From NCBI GenBank assembly GCA_024235395.1, contig JACKMK010000003.1, positions 248,001 through 312,000 on the forward strand: a stretch of DNA of 64,000 nt, written 5' to 3'. The position numbers were made by a program, and so were the translations under genes. Shown here in pieces: positions 42,846-51,691 of this stretch (position 1 is the first letter of the stretch; each line of letters starts with the position of its first letter). Source of the DNA: Chromatiaceae bacterium (GTDB taxonomy: Bacteria > Pseudomonadota > Gammaproteobacteria > Chromatiales > Chromatiaceae). The notes below the pieces were generated by a model. It saw only the letters and a list, made by a program, of their open reading frames with translations, did no database searches and was not told where the DNA came from.

Positions 42846-43361
42846 TCAGCCGCGCAGGATGTCCAGGATCTCGTTGGCGACCGCGACGGCGCCACGCCCC
42901 TCGGTACTCACGGTATAGTCGGCCGTACTGCGATATAGCGGCTCACGGACCTGCATCAGCTCCTCGAGACGCTGCAGGGGTTCGTCGGTCTGCAACAGCG
43001 GCCGGTTGCGATCCCGGTGGGTGCGTTCGTACTGCTGGCGCGGGGAACACTCGAGGAAAAACACGATACCCCGTGACGCCAGGTGCTGGCGGTTTTCCGA
43101 GCGCAGCACGGCGCCACCACCGGTGGCCAGCACCTGGTTGTCGATCTGGGTCAGATCATCGATAACCTGCTGTTCGCGGACTCGAAATCCCTCCTCGCCC
43201 TCGTAAGCAAAGATGGTCGGGATGTCGACACCGGTGCGCCGCTGGATCTCCTGATCGGAATCGCTGAAGGTCATGCCCAGCGACTGAGCAAGCTGCTTTC
43301 CAATAGTCGTCTTGCCGGCGCCCATTGGGCCGATCAGAAAAATGCGATTGGGTTTGGCCAT
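42846..43361 (-). CDS. aroK: shikimate kinase AroK
   Basis: Phosphorylates shikimate at O3 with ATP. The 171-residue protein has the Walker A motif IGPMGAGKTTIGKQLA at about 10-25, the shikimate-binding DSDQEIQRRTGVDI, and VLATGGGAVLR. Two in-frame Mets (MGLMAKPN) leave the start uncertain by three residues; the second is taken. It opens the aroK-aroB-damX part and follows pilQ, from which a hairpin separates it. Confidence 0.96.
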   Translation of the reverse strand: MAKPNRIFLIGPMGAGKTTIGKQLAQSLGMTFSDSDQEIQRRTGVDIPTIFAYEGEEGFRVREQQVIDDLTQIDNQVLATGGGAVLRSENRQHLASRGIVFFLECSPRQQYERTHRDRNRPLLQTDEPLQRLEELMQVREPLYRSTADYTVSTEGRGAVAVANEILDILRG

Positions 43362-43424
43362 GAGGCCCAATGTTACAAGCTGGTGGATGTTTCAGGCGAG
43401 GACTGCCGGCGCGTTCAGCGGCAA

Positions 43425-43464
43425 ACCGTGTGCGGGGCGAAGCCAGGCTCGCCTCGCACACGGT
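43425..43464 (-). terminator. possible terminator between pilQ and aroK
   Basis: A 13-base stem (ACCGTGTGCGGGG with CCTCGCACACGGT, one G-U pair) around a 14-base loop lies 11 bases after the pilQ stop. Only three T follow on the minus strand, so termination may be partial and aroK may still receive pil transcripts. Confidence 0.5.
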
Positions 43465-43474
43465 CGTTTAGATC

Positions 43475-45586
43475 TCAACGCAGGGTGAGCGTGTCCTTGA
43501 GGATCTTCGGGGTTACGAAGATCAGCAACTCGCTGTTTTCGTCCTGGATCTGGTTTTGCTGGAACGCCCAACCGACATACGGTAGATCGCCAAAGAACGG
43601 CACACTGGCACGATTCTTCGCCTTGGTGCGCTCAAACACCCCGCCCAGCACCACGGTTTCTCCGTTGTCGACCAGCACCGAGGTCTCCAGCTCGCGCGTA
43701 TCCACGGGGGGCACACCAAGCACGGCACGGGTGAAGTCCGGGTTGTCCTTGTTCACCTTGAGATCCATGATCACGCGGTCATCCGGCGTGATATGCGGCG
43801 TGACCTCGAGCTTCAGCACGGCCTCTTTGAACGACACCGAGGTCGCTCCACTGGAGGAAGCCTCCTGGTAGGGGATTTCCACACCCTGCTTGATCGTCGC
43901 CTTGTTTTGATCCGAGGTGATGACGCGCGGGCTGGAGATGATCTCTCCCTTGCCTTCCTGCTGCATCGCGCTCAATTCGAGACGCAACAGGTACGACCCG
44001 ATCTTGCCCAGCAGGAAGTTGACCGCTCCGCCACTGCCGGATGCGAGGGTCTGAGGCAGGTTGACGAGCAGGCCCTGGTTTCCGGAACCCGCCGGGATCT
44101 CGAAACTCGTGGAACCCACTTCGGGGCTGGCCACATCGCCAGGTAGCCCGCCCGCGACTTTCCAACGCCAGCTGTCGCCATCACCGGCCACGCCCACACC
44201 AAGTTTTACGCCGAGATCGCGCGCGAAATCGTTGTTTGCAATCACGATGCGCGACTCGATCAGCACCTGGCGAATCGGAATATCCAGTTCGCCGACCAAA
44301 GCCCGGACCTCGCTGAGCTTGGCGGCGGTGTCCTGCACCAGCAGGGTATTGGTCCGCTCGTCGATCGAGACGCTGCCGCGCTCCGAGATCAGTTTGTTTT
44401 CGCTCGACTTCAGCAAGGCCGCCAGGTCCTGAGCCTTCGCGTAGTTGACCTGAATCAGTTCAGAACGCAACGGGGCCAGCTCCGCAATCTGCTGCTGCGA
44501 CTCGAGTTCCAGCTTCTCCCTCGCCGCGATCTCTTCGGTCGGCGCGACCAACACGACGTTGTCGTTGCGCCGCATCGACAGTCCTTTGGTCTTCAGGATG
44601 ATGTCCATCGCCTGATCCCAAGGAACATTCTTGAGCCGCAGCGTGATGCGCCCGCTGACCGTATCGCTGACCACCATGTTCAGACCGGTGAAATCGGCCA
44701 AGAGCTGCAGTACCGCACGCACCTCGATATCCTGGAAGTTCAGGGACAGGCGGTCACCCTCGTAGATCTGCTGCTCCTTGCGGCGCGCCTCCTTTTCCTG
44801 CTTGGTCAGACCGCGAAATTCCACCGTGTAGGTGTTGTTCGCCTGGTAGGCAAGATGCTCGAATTCGCCGCTCGTCGAGATGGTCATCCGCACATTGCGG
44901 CCATCCGGGCGCGTCTCGATGGCCTTGACCGGGGTCGCAAAATCGAGCACATCAAGCGTGCGTGCCAGCTGTTCAGGAAGGTCCGCATTCAGGAAATCGA
45001 GGATCACCTGGTCGCCCTGCTGGCGCATATCGACAACGATCGACGGGTCCGAAAGCTCGATCTCGATCCGGCCCTCGCCCTGTGTGCCGCGGCGAAAATC
45101 GACGTTTTCCAATGCGAGACCGGCGCGCGACGACGTATTGCGCTTGTCCGTCATCACCGCACTTGGTGCGCTCGTCGGTGACATGGTGCCCGCACCGCTG
45201 CTGGCACCGATACTCACGTAGACCTTGTTGCCCTCGGCCCGCACCGTGTGGCTGGCCTGCTCGAGCAGGTTGATGACCACCCGGGTACGGTCACCGGCCG
45301 CGATTGCGGTCACGCTTCGAGCCATTCCGATGGCTACCGGTGTCACCTTCTGTTCCAGCGCGTTGGTCGTGTCGACCAGATCGATCGCGATGCGTGCCGG
45401 GTTGTCGGTCGTGAACGATGCAGGTTCCGCGACCGGCTCACTGGTCGTCAGCACGATCTCCACACGATTGCCGGGTAGCGCCGAGAAGCTGACATCCTGC
45501 AGTTCGTTAGCGATTGCCTCCCCCAAGAAAGCCCAGAGCAGCACCCCGATCAGTGCAGTGTTGAGCGCCTTTACCTTTTTATACAT
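43475..45586 (-). CDS. pilQ: type IV pilus secretin PilQ
   Basis: Outer-membrane secretin through which the type IV pilus passes. The 703-residue precursor has a signal peptide ending AIA before NELQDVSF, two AMIN domains that bind peptidoglycan (LPGNRVEIVLTTSEPVAEP and GEGRIEIELSDPSIVVDM), an STN/N0 domain (LSLNFQDIEVRAVLQLLADF), an N1 domain with EERTNTLLVQD-like repeats (SIDERTNTLLVQDTAAKL), and the secretin domain ending with ETVVLGGVFE and LLIFVTPKIL. It is the last gene of pilMNOPQ, 11 bases after pilP. Confidence 0.97.
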   Translation of the reverse strand: MYKKVKALNTALIGVLLWAFLGEAIANELQDVSFSALPGNRVEIVLTTSEPVAEPASFTTDNPARIAIDLVDTTNALEQKVTPVAIGMARSVTAIAAGDRTRVVINLLEQASHTVRAEGNKVYVSIGASSGAGTMSPTSAPSAVMTDKRNTSSRAGLALENVDFRRGTQGEGRIEIELSDPSIVVDMRQQGDQVILDFLNADLPEQLARTLDVLDFATPVKAIETRPDGRNVRMTISTSGEFEHLAYQANNTYTVEFRGLTKQEKEARRKEQQIYEGDRLSLNFQDIEVRAVLQLLADFTGLNMVVSDTVSGRITLRLKNVPWDQAMDIILKTKGLSMRRNDNVVLVAPTEEIAAREKLELESQQQIAELAPLRSELIQVNYAKAQDLAALLKSSENKLISERGSVSIDERTNTLLVQDTAAKLSEVRALVGELDIPIRQVLIESRIVIANNDFARDLGVKLGVGVAGDGDSWRWKVAGGLPGDVASPEVGSTSFEIPAGSGNQGLLVNLPQTLASGSGGAVNFLLGKIGSYLLRLELSAMQQEGKGEIISSPRVITSDQNKATIKQGVEIPYQEASSSGATSVSFKEAVLKLEVTPHITPDDRVIMDLKVNKDNPDFTRAVLGVPPVDTRELETSVLVDNGETVVLGGVFERTKAKNRASVPFFGDLPYVGWAFQQNQIQDENSELLIFVTPKILKDTLTLR

Positions 45587-45597
45587 CGTCCCGTCTC

Positions 45598-46116
45598 CTA
45601 TTCGCCGCCCAAGGCCAGAGCAGCTTCCTTCTCAAGAAAGCCCGAGCCGGTGGGTACGAGTTCAATCAGCTCAATCTTGTCTTCACTGATCCGCGTGATC
45701 TTGCCGTCGTATTGGCCCATGAAATTGCCGGGCGCCACGCGATGTATGGTGCCATCTGAGGTCTTTACCAGGCCCCAGGTGCTCTGTTCCTGTTCCAGAG
45801 TGCCGACCATCCGTAACGAGTCGAGGGTGAACGACTCCAACTCCTCTTTACGCCGGTCTGGATCGGGACGGATGCCGTTGTCCAGCACCGTCTCGGTTGC
45901 CGCCGTCTCCTCTTCGGGCGGGGTGAACGGATCGCGTCGGCTCTTCGCAGTGTAGACGAAACCGATGACCTGTTTGACCTCCGGGATAGGCTCTATCCCC
46001 GAGGGTGGCCTGCTCTTCACCTCGTCCACGAACTGCGTCAGGTCCGACATGTCTTTGTTCACACATCCTGCCAGCAGCAGAGGCACTAACAATGGGATGA
46101 ACTTCCTCATCTTCAA
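45598..46116 (-). CDS. pilP: type IV pilus assembly lipoprotein PilP
   Basis: Inner-membrane lipoprotein that links PilNO to the PilQ secretin. The 172-residue product has a lipobox LLLAGC near residue 18, a proline-rich linker (RPPSGIEPIPEVKQV) and the PilP beta-sandwich domain with SLRMVGTLEQEQSTWGLVK and GNFMGQYDGKITRI. Its start overlaps pilO by four bases. Confidence 0.95.
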   Translation of the reverse strand: MKMRKFIPLLVPLLLAGCVNKDMSDLTQFVDEVKSRPPSGIEPIPEVKQVIGFVYTAKSRRDPFTPPEEETAATETVLDNGIRPDPDRRKEELESFTLDSLRMVGTLEQEQSTWGLVKTSDGTIHRVAPGNFMGQYDGKITRISEDKIELIELVPTGSGFLEKEAALALGGE

Positions 46117-46703
46117 CCACCTGCCTCATCAAGGTAACGATAGGTACGCGCCAGGGCTTCCATGACGAGATCATCGGATCCTTTCGCGTTCTTCTGAATG
46201 TTGACGTTGTGGATCGTCACGATGCGCGGTAAAGCGGCCAAACCACTGACAAACTCACCGAATTCATGATAGTTGCCGACTACGCGGATCTTGATGGGTA
46301 ATTCCGCATAGAAGTCCTTCGGAACCTCGCCCTGCGGCTGGAACAGCTCGAATTCCAGGCCCGCCGCGAGTCCCGTCTGCGACACATCGACGAGCAGGTC
46401 CGCCACCTCGGTCTTGTTCGGCAGTTGGCGCAGCATCGCCCCGAAAGACTCCTGCATCTCGGCGAGTTGCGTCCTGTAAGCTTCCAGATTAGCGGCCTTT
46501 GCCTGCTTGGCCTCGAAGTCTGCACGCAGGTCGACCTCGGTCTTCTCGACCCTCTGCAGCTGCACATACTGGTCTTCGATGTCGTAGAAATACCAGCCTA
46601 CACCGACCAGCGCACACAGGATCAGGACGACAACCGCCTTTACGATCCCGGGCCAATCGCCCAGATTGCTGAAATCGAGTTCATTGAGTTCCTGGAGGTT
46701 CAT
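46113..46703 (-). CDS. pilO: type IV pilus inner-membrane protein PilO
   Basis: A 196-residue bitopic protein: cytoplasmic N-terminus, one membrane segment (VVVLILCALVGVGWYFY), a coiled coil to about residue 90, and a ferredoxin-like periplasmic domain with GLEFELFQPQGEVPKDFYAELPIKIRV. It pairs with PilN in the alignment complex. Four-base overlaps with pilN and pilP show tight coupling. Confidence 0.95.
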   Translation of the reverse strand: MNLQELNELDFSNLGDWPGIVKAVVVLILCALVGVGWYFYDIEDQYVQLQRVEKTEVDLRADFEAKQAKAANLEAYRTQLAEMQESFGAMLRQLPNKTEVADLLVDVSQTGLAAGLEFELFQPQGEVPKDFYAELPIKIRVVGNYHEFGEFVSGLAALPRIVTIHNVNIQKNAKGSDDLVMEALARTYRYLDEAGG

Positions 46704-47266
46704 TGAACGGCCTCCTGCTTCGGTGCGACCTGCACGAGATCGAGCTGGAACGAGTTGCCCTGGGAAATGGATTTATCCGGGGCCTTGTTTTCGATGATCA
46801 ACAGCTTCGGGTTGTTGAGCCAGGGGCTGGACTCGATATTGCGCATATAGGTCGAAACGCGCGCGTTCGATTGCGCCTGTCCGATCAGCTGTACCTTGCG
46901 CCCTGTCTGAGCGAGCGAGGTGAGGAAGGTGCCATCCGGCACGACGGTCACCAGTTCGTCGAACAGATGCACGATCTGTGGGCGGCTGACCTGCAGGTCT
47001 TCGATCACCTTCATGCGTGCGATCAATTTCTGGCGGGTCTTCTCCAGGTTCTTGATCTCCTCGATCTGCTTGTTGACCTTGGCGATCTCTTTCTCGAGAA
47101 AGCGATTGCGGTCCAGCTGATGATCGATCAGGCCCTCGGCATAGAAATGCCAATACCCCATGCCGAGCACCGTCAGCAGCAGGGCCCCTAGGATGGTGAA
47201 TCCGAAGTCGCGCTGCCGCTGCTTCCGCAGCTTCTCGCGCCACGGTAGAAGGTTTATCCGTGCCAT
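46700..47266 (-). CDS. pilN: type IV pilus inner-membrane protein PilN
   Basis: A 188-residue bitopic protein starting MARINLLPWREKLRK, the conserved peptide that docks in the groove of PilM, followed by a membrane segment, a coiled coil and a periplasmic domain that pairs with PilO. The start lies one base after the pilM stop. Confidence 0.96.
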   Translation of the reverse strand: MARINLLPWREKLRKQRQRDFGFTILGALLLTVLGMGYWHFYAEGLIDHQLDRNRFLEKEIAKVNKQIEEIKNLEKTRQKLIARMKVIEDLQVSRPQIVHLFDELVTVVPDGTFLTSLAQTGRKVQLIGQAQSNARVSTYMRNIESSPWLNNPKLLIIENKAPDKSISQGNSFQLDLVQVAPKQEAVQ

Positions 47267-47267
47267 G

Positions 47268-48341
47268 TCAGTCGAAACTCCTCAGTGCCAGGCCGCATGC
47301 AATCATCAATGCCGGCGCATCGTTACTGAGTACCTGCGGCTTTACCCTGGACGCCACTGCCATGTTCGCAAACGGGTTGGCAATGATCGTCTCAACGCCG
47401 AGGCGTTCGTGAATCAAATCGTCGATTCCGGGCACCGACGAGCTACCGCCCGCCAATACGACAAGATCGACGTTGTTGAATGCACTCGCTGAGTAGAAGA
47501 ACTGAATCGAGCGGTTGACCTGCTGCGCCATTGCCTCCTTGAACGGCTCGAGCACCTCAGGAATGTAGTTGTCCGGCAGTCCACCCTGGCGTTTTGCCAT
47601 GCCGGCCTCTTCCACCGACAACCCGTAGCGCCGCTGGATCTCCTCGGTCAGTTGGCGACCGCCGAAATTCTGCTCGCGGGTATAGATAATGTGGTCATTG
47701 TGCAGCACGTTGAGCGTCGTCGTGGTCGCACCGATGTCGGCCACCGCAATCGTCTGGTGGTCGCCCGCACCGGGCCACTGATCCACCAGCTGCGTACACG
47801 CATTCTCCATCGCGTACGCTTCGACATCGACGATTTCACAGGTGAGGCCGGCCAATTCCAGGGCTGCGACCCGATCGTCGACGTTCTCACTGCGCGACGC
47901 CGCGAGCAGTACGTCGACCAGTTCAGGGCTCTTCTCAGAGGTCCCGAGCACCTGGAAGTCGATGTTGACCTCTTCCAGCGGATACGGAATGTACTGGTCC
48001 GCCTCGAGCTGTATCTGACTTTCCATCTCACGGTCGGAGAGTGCCGCCGGCATCGAGATGACCTTGGTGATCACCGCTGAGCCGGAAACGGCAACGGCTG
48101 CGCGCTTGTTGCGCGTACCCGCTTTGCGAACGACGTTGCGCACGGCCTTGCCGACCGCCTCCACGTCCGCAATGTTCTTTTCAACAACCGCGGTTGAAGG
48201 CAGCGGTTCCACCGCGTAGCTCTCTACGCGATAGCGCACACCCCCACGGCCACCATGCTGGCTCAATTCGAGCAGCTTCACCGCCGTCGAGCTGATATCC
48301 AGCCCGATGAGCGGCACCTTTTTCCGGGTAAATAGGCCCAT
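47268..48341 (-). CDS. pilM: type IV pilus assembly ATPase-like protein PilM
   Basis: A 357-residue cytoplasmic actin-like protein that binds the PilN N-terminus. It has VPLIGLDISSTAVKLLEL at the start (phosphate-1-like loop), TIAVADIGATTTTLNVL (phosphate-2) and VVLAGGSSSVPGIDDLI (adenosine motif). The ATG at 48341 with GGAAAGAG upstream is the family start. First gene of pilMNOPQ and divergent from mrcA, a very common arrangement. Confidence 0.96.
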   Translation of the reverse strand: MGLFTRKKVPLIGLDISSTAVKLLELSQHGGRGGVRYRVESYAVEPLPSTAVVEKNIADVEAVGKAVRNVVRKAGTRNKRAAVAVSGSAVITKVISMPAALSDREMESQIQLEADQYIPYPLEEVNIDFQVLGTSEKSPELVDVLLAASRSENVDDRVAALELAGLTCEIVDVEAYAMENACTQLVDQWPGAGDHQTIAVADIGATTTTLNVLHNDHIIYTREQNFGGRQLTEEIQRRYGLSVEEAGMAKRQGGLPDNYIPEVLEPFKEAMAQQVNRSIQFFYSASAFNNVDLVVLAGGSSSVPGIDDLIHERLGVETIIANPFANMAVASRVKPQVLSNDAPALMIACGLALRSFD

Positions 48342-48701
48342 GACGCTCTCTTTCCGACTTCCTTTGGTGTGCCTTCCGGGTTCGTTGCCGCCCGGGTTCG
48401 TTGCGGCTATCGGCAACCCGGAGGAATTTCTTTAACAAACCTGCGCAAGTATAAAGCTATTGTTTCCAATCAAGGAATTAGAATCCACCGGTGGTTCTCC
48501 ATGGCTGCGGTTTGGCGCATCGTCACCCGATCGGTCGATCAGCGACGAGACGCGAACCTTGTCATGAGAGAAGGTGTACCAATTCCGTCATTTTTACGAT
48601 GACAACCGCCAATCCCTGCACCTTTCGGGCTAGTATAGCGGCCCGTCTGGGATCGTTTAGCGGCACCTCCGCTGAACACTGGAGCGCCGTAGAACGTCCG
48701 C
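48342..48701. promoter_or_regulatory. divergent regulatory region between pilM and mrcA
   Basis: 360 bases without a gene separate the two divergent starts. In it lies a 19-base near-perfect palindrome AGAATCCACCGGTGGTTCT (48480-48498), a candidate operator. I find no promoter pair with good spacing for either gene and no open frame with coding character. Confidence 0.45.
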
Positions 48702-51095
48702 ATGAAGTGGTTTTTGAAAACTGTTAACTACGTTTTGGTTTTGGTGCTGCTGGGCGCTGTCGTCGGCGCAATAGCCGTCGGCGCAGCCTACTTCTACCTT
48801 GAACCCGAGTTGCCCGACATCGACAACCTGCGCGAGGTCCGCCTGCAGGTACCGTTGAAAGTACTGAGCCATGACGGAGGACTGATCGCCGAGTTCGGTG
48901 AGCAGCGGCGCAACCCGCTGGAGTATGCGCAGTTCCCTCAACGCATGATCGACGCCTTTCTTTCAGCGGAAGACGCGAATTTTTTCACCCACCCCGGCGT
49001 TGACGTTCGTGGCCTGGTGCGCGCCGGGGTGCAGCTCGCCTTGACCGGAGAGAAGAAGCAGGGCGGCAGCACCATCACCATGCAGGTGGCGCGCAACTTC
49101 TATCTGAGCAGCCAGAAAACCTATACGCGAAAACTGAGCGAGATCTTTCTTGCGCTGCGTATCGAGAAGGAACTCAGTAAGGAGGAGATTCTCGAGCTTT
49201 ACCTCAACAAGATCTATCTTGGACATCGCGCCTACGGCGTTGGGGCAGCCGCACAGGTCTATTACGGCAAAACGGTCGATCAGCTCGATCTCGCCCAGAC
49301 GGCGATGATCGCCGGGTTGCCGAAGGCACCGTCTGACCTCAATCCGATCACGAACCCGCAGAGGGCGGTAGAGCGCCGTAACTACGTGCTCGGACGGATG
49401 CTGGAACTGGGCCGCATCACGCAAGCAGAACACGACCAGGCAGCCTCGCAACCGGTGACCGCGAGCCGCTACGCACCCAACATCGAAGTCGAGGCGCCTT
49501 ACGTAGCCGAGATGGTGCGCGCAGACATGGTCGGCCGATACGGCCAGGACGCGTACACCGGAGGATACACGGTCGTGACCACGGTGACCGGAGAAGCGCA
49601 GTCGGCGGCCAACCGCGCGGTGCGCGGCGCGTTGGACGCCTATAGCGAACGCCACGGCTATTACGGTCCGGAACAGAAGCTCGAAGCCCTGCCGTCGGAC
49701 GACAAGGCGCGTGAAGCGGTTCTGGCCGACCGGCCGACGATCGGTGATCTGCGTGCGGCATTGGTCACCGAGGTCGGCGAAAAGCAGGCCACCATTTACC
49801 TGGGTGACGGCGAGTCGGGCGCGATCGAATGGGACCAGATGAAATGGGCGCAACCGTTCATCGATACCGACCGACGCGGGCCGGCGCCCAAAAAGCCCGC
49901 CGACGTCGTTGCGGTGGGCGACATCGTCCGGGTGAAAGCCGTTACCGTCAAGGACAACACGGTATGGCGCCTGTCGCAGGTGCCGCGCGTGTCCGGTGGC
50001 CTGGTGGCGCTGGATCCGAACAGCGGCGCGATCAAGGCACTGGTCGGCGGATACGACTTCTATGCCAGCAAGTTCAACCGGGTCACCCAGGCAAAGCGCC
50101 AACCGGGCTCGGGCTTCAAGGCGTTCATCTACTCCGCCGCACTCGAGAATGGCTTCACGCCGGCGACACTGATCAATGATGCGCCGGTGGTGTTCGAGGA
50201 CCCCAGCCTGGAAGGCGCATGGCGACCGGAGAACTACTCCGGCAAGTTTTTCGGCCCCACGAGACTGCGCGAAGCATTGACCAAGTCACGCAATCTGGTG
50301 TCGATCCGGCTGCTGCGCAGCATTGGCATCGAGGCCGCCCTCCAGCACATCGCAAAGTTTGGTTTCGATCCTGCCGAGCTGCCGCACAATCTTTCGCTGG
50401 CTCTGGGTAGCGCGGACGTGACCCCACTGCAGATGGCCAAGGGCTACGCAGTGCTCGCAAACGGGGGCTTCCGGGTCGAACCCTACTTCATCGAGCGCAT
50501 TGATCAGGATGGGGCCGGATCGGTTTTCGAGGAACATCCAATAACCGTGTGCAAGGATTGTGATCCGGCAGCGGAAGACGCCTCGACGCACGCACCGCGT
50601 GTGCTCGACGAGCGTAATCGATACCTGATGTACTCGATGATGCAGGACGTGATTCGTCGCGGCACGGCGACCAAGGCACGTGCTCTGGGACGCAAAGACC
50701 TCGCCGGCAAAACGGGTACCACCAATGACCAGAGAGACGCCTGGTTCAACGGCTTCAACCAACGGCTGGTGGCCAATGCCTGGGTAGGGTTTGACGACAA
50801 CAGCAAGCTGGGCCGCGGCGAGGTGGGCGGAAGAGCCGCCCTGCCGGCATGGATAGATTTCATGCAGGTCGCACTCAAGGACATCCCGGACACTGAACCC
50901 GAGGTGCCGGCCGACATCGTCACGGTGCGCATCGATCCGCGCACCGGGACCCGCGCGAGCGCGTCGACCGATGACGCCATTTTCGAGGTGTTTCGTACGG
51001 AAAATGCACCGGGAACGGTGAACGCGGCAGTCGGTGGCAACGGCACGGTGATCGCTCCGACGGAAGCACCTCCGCCGACCCAGGACCTGTTCTGA
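48702..51095 (+). CDS. mrcA: penicillin-binding protein 1A (bifunctional)
   Basis: Polymerises and crosslinks peptidoglycan in the periplasm. The 797-residue class A PBP has an N-terminal membrane anchor, a GT51 glycosyltransferase domain (catalytic Glu90 in SAEDANFFTHPG, then QGGSTITMQVARNFYL), an OB-like insertion, and a transpeptidase domain with S470-GFK-473, S529-RN and the KTGT box at 670-673. The order divergent to pilM is the standard gammaproteobacterial one. A small gene overlaps or abuts its stop. Confidence 0.96.
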   Translation: MKWFLKTVNYVLVLVLLGAVVGAIAVGAAYFYLEPELPDIDNLREVRLQVPLKVLSHDGGLIAEFGEQRRNPLEYAQFPQRMIDAFLSAEDANFFTHPGVDVRGLVRAGVQLALTGEKKQGGSTITMQVARNFYLSSQKTYTRKLSEIFLALRIEKELSKEEILELYLNKIYLGHRAYGVGAAAQVYYGKTVDQLDLAQTAMIAGLPKAPSDLNPITNPQRAVERRNYVLGRMLELGRITQAEHDQAASQPVTASRYAPNIEVEAPYVAEMVRADMVGRYGQDAYTGGYTVVTTVTGEAQSAANRAVRGALDAYSERHGYYGPEQKLEALPSDDKAREAVLADRPTIGDLRAALVTEVGEKQATIYLGDGESGAIEWDQMKWAQPFIDTDRRGPAPKKPADVVAVGDIVRVKAVTVKDNTVWRLSQVPRVSGGLVALDPNSGAIKALVGGYDFYASKFNRVTQAKRQPGSGFKAFIYSAALENGFTPATLINDAPVVFEDPSLEGAWRPENYSGKFFGPTRLREALTKSRNLVSIRLLRSIGIEAALQHIAKFGFDPAELPHNLSLALGSADVTPLQMAKGYAVLANGGFRVEPYFIERIDQDGAGSVFEEHPITVCKDCDPAAEDASTHAPRVLDERNRYLMYSMMQDVIRRGTATKARALGRKDLAGKTGTTNDQRDAWFNGFNQRLVANAWVGFDDNSKLGRGEVGGRAALPAWIDFMQVALKDIPDTEPEVPADIVTVRIDPRTGTRASASTDDAIFEVFRTENAPGTVNAAVGGNGTVIAPTEAPPPTQDLF

Positions 51096-51151
51096 AACGA
51101 CGGCGCAAAGCGACGGATCAAGCGCAATGGATCCGCGCGACGGCGACTCTC

Positions 51152-51691
51152 GTGGTCGACCAGGGCATCGATCTGGACGAGGCACTGCGCAGGGCGGCCG
51201 ACCAGCATGGAATCAACCCATTGCATGGGCGGCCGCCACGCGCGGACCTGCTCCGCGGTATTAGCGAATATCGCGAGCTGTTTCGCCCACAGCAAACTGA
51301 ACAACTGCGACGCATGCGCCTGGCGGCACGCGAGGCCATGCACCGCCTGAAGCCTTTCGAACCACGCCTGTTCGGGTCGCTGGTACATGGCGATGGGCCG
51401 CTCGACAGGGTCCGGATCCTTTTATCAGCGGACACTCCGGAACAGGTGATATTGCACCTGCACGAGTTGCACCTCCCATGGAGGGAGGCCGAAGTGACGA
51501 TGCACTATTCCGGAGGGCGGCGGCTCGCTCAACCGGCCGTCCGCTTCCTGGCGGGCGAGGCCTCGATCGAACTGGTGATCATCGATCGCCGCAGCCGTAG
51601 CGACCCACCGCGCGACCCCGTGGATGGCGGCCCGCTGGAAACGCTGACTGCCGACCAGCTGGATGCGCTGATCGGCATCGAGGGCAACTGA
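51152..51691 (+). CDS. nucleotidyltransferase-like family protein of unknown function
   Basis: 179 residues from a GTG start. It resembles a gammaproteobacterial group of uncharacterised proteins with an N-terminal helical part (LDEALRRAADQHGINP, ISEYRELFRP), a central nucleotidyltransferase-like segment (KPFEPRLFGSLVHGDGPLDRVRILLSADTPE) and a C-terminal beta part. The canonical GSxxxG-DxD catalytic acids are not evident, so activity is doubtful. The frame continues upstream without stop to 51092 with family-like residues (QWIRATATLVVDQG), so the real start may be a CTG overlapping the mrcA stop; translation from mrcA is probably coupled. Confidence 0.68.
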   Translation: MVDQGIDLDEALRRAADQHGINPLHGRPPRADLLRGISEYRELFRPQQTEQLRRMRLAAREAMHRLKPFEPRLFGSLVHGDGPLDRVRILLSADTPEQVILHLHELHLPWREAEVTMHYSGGRRLAQPAVRFLAGEASIELVIIDRRSRSDPPRDPVDGGPLETLTADQLDALIGIEGN

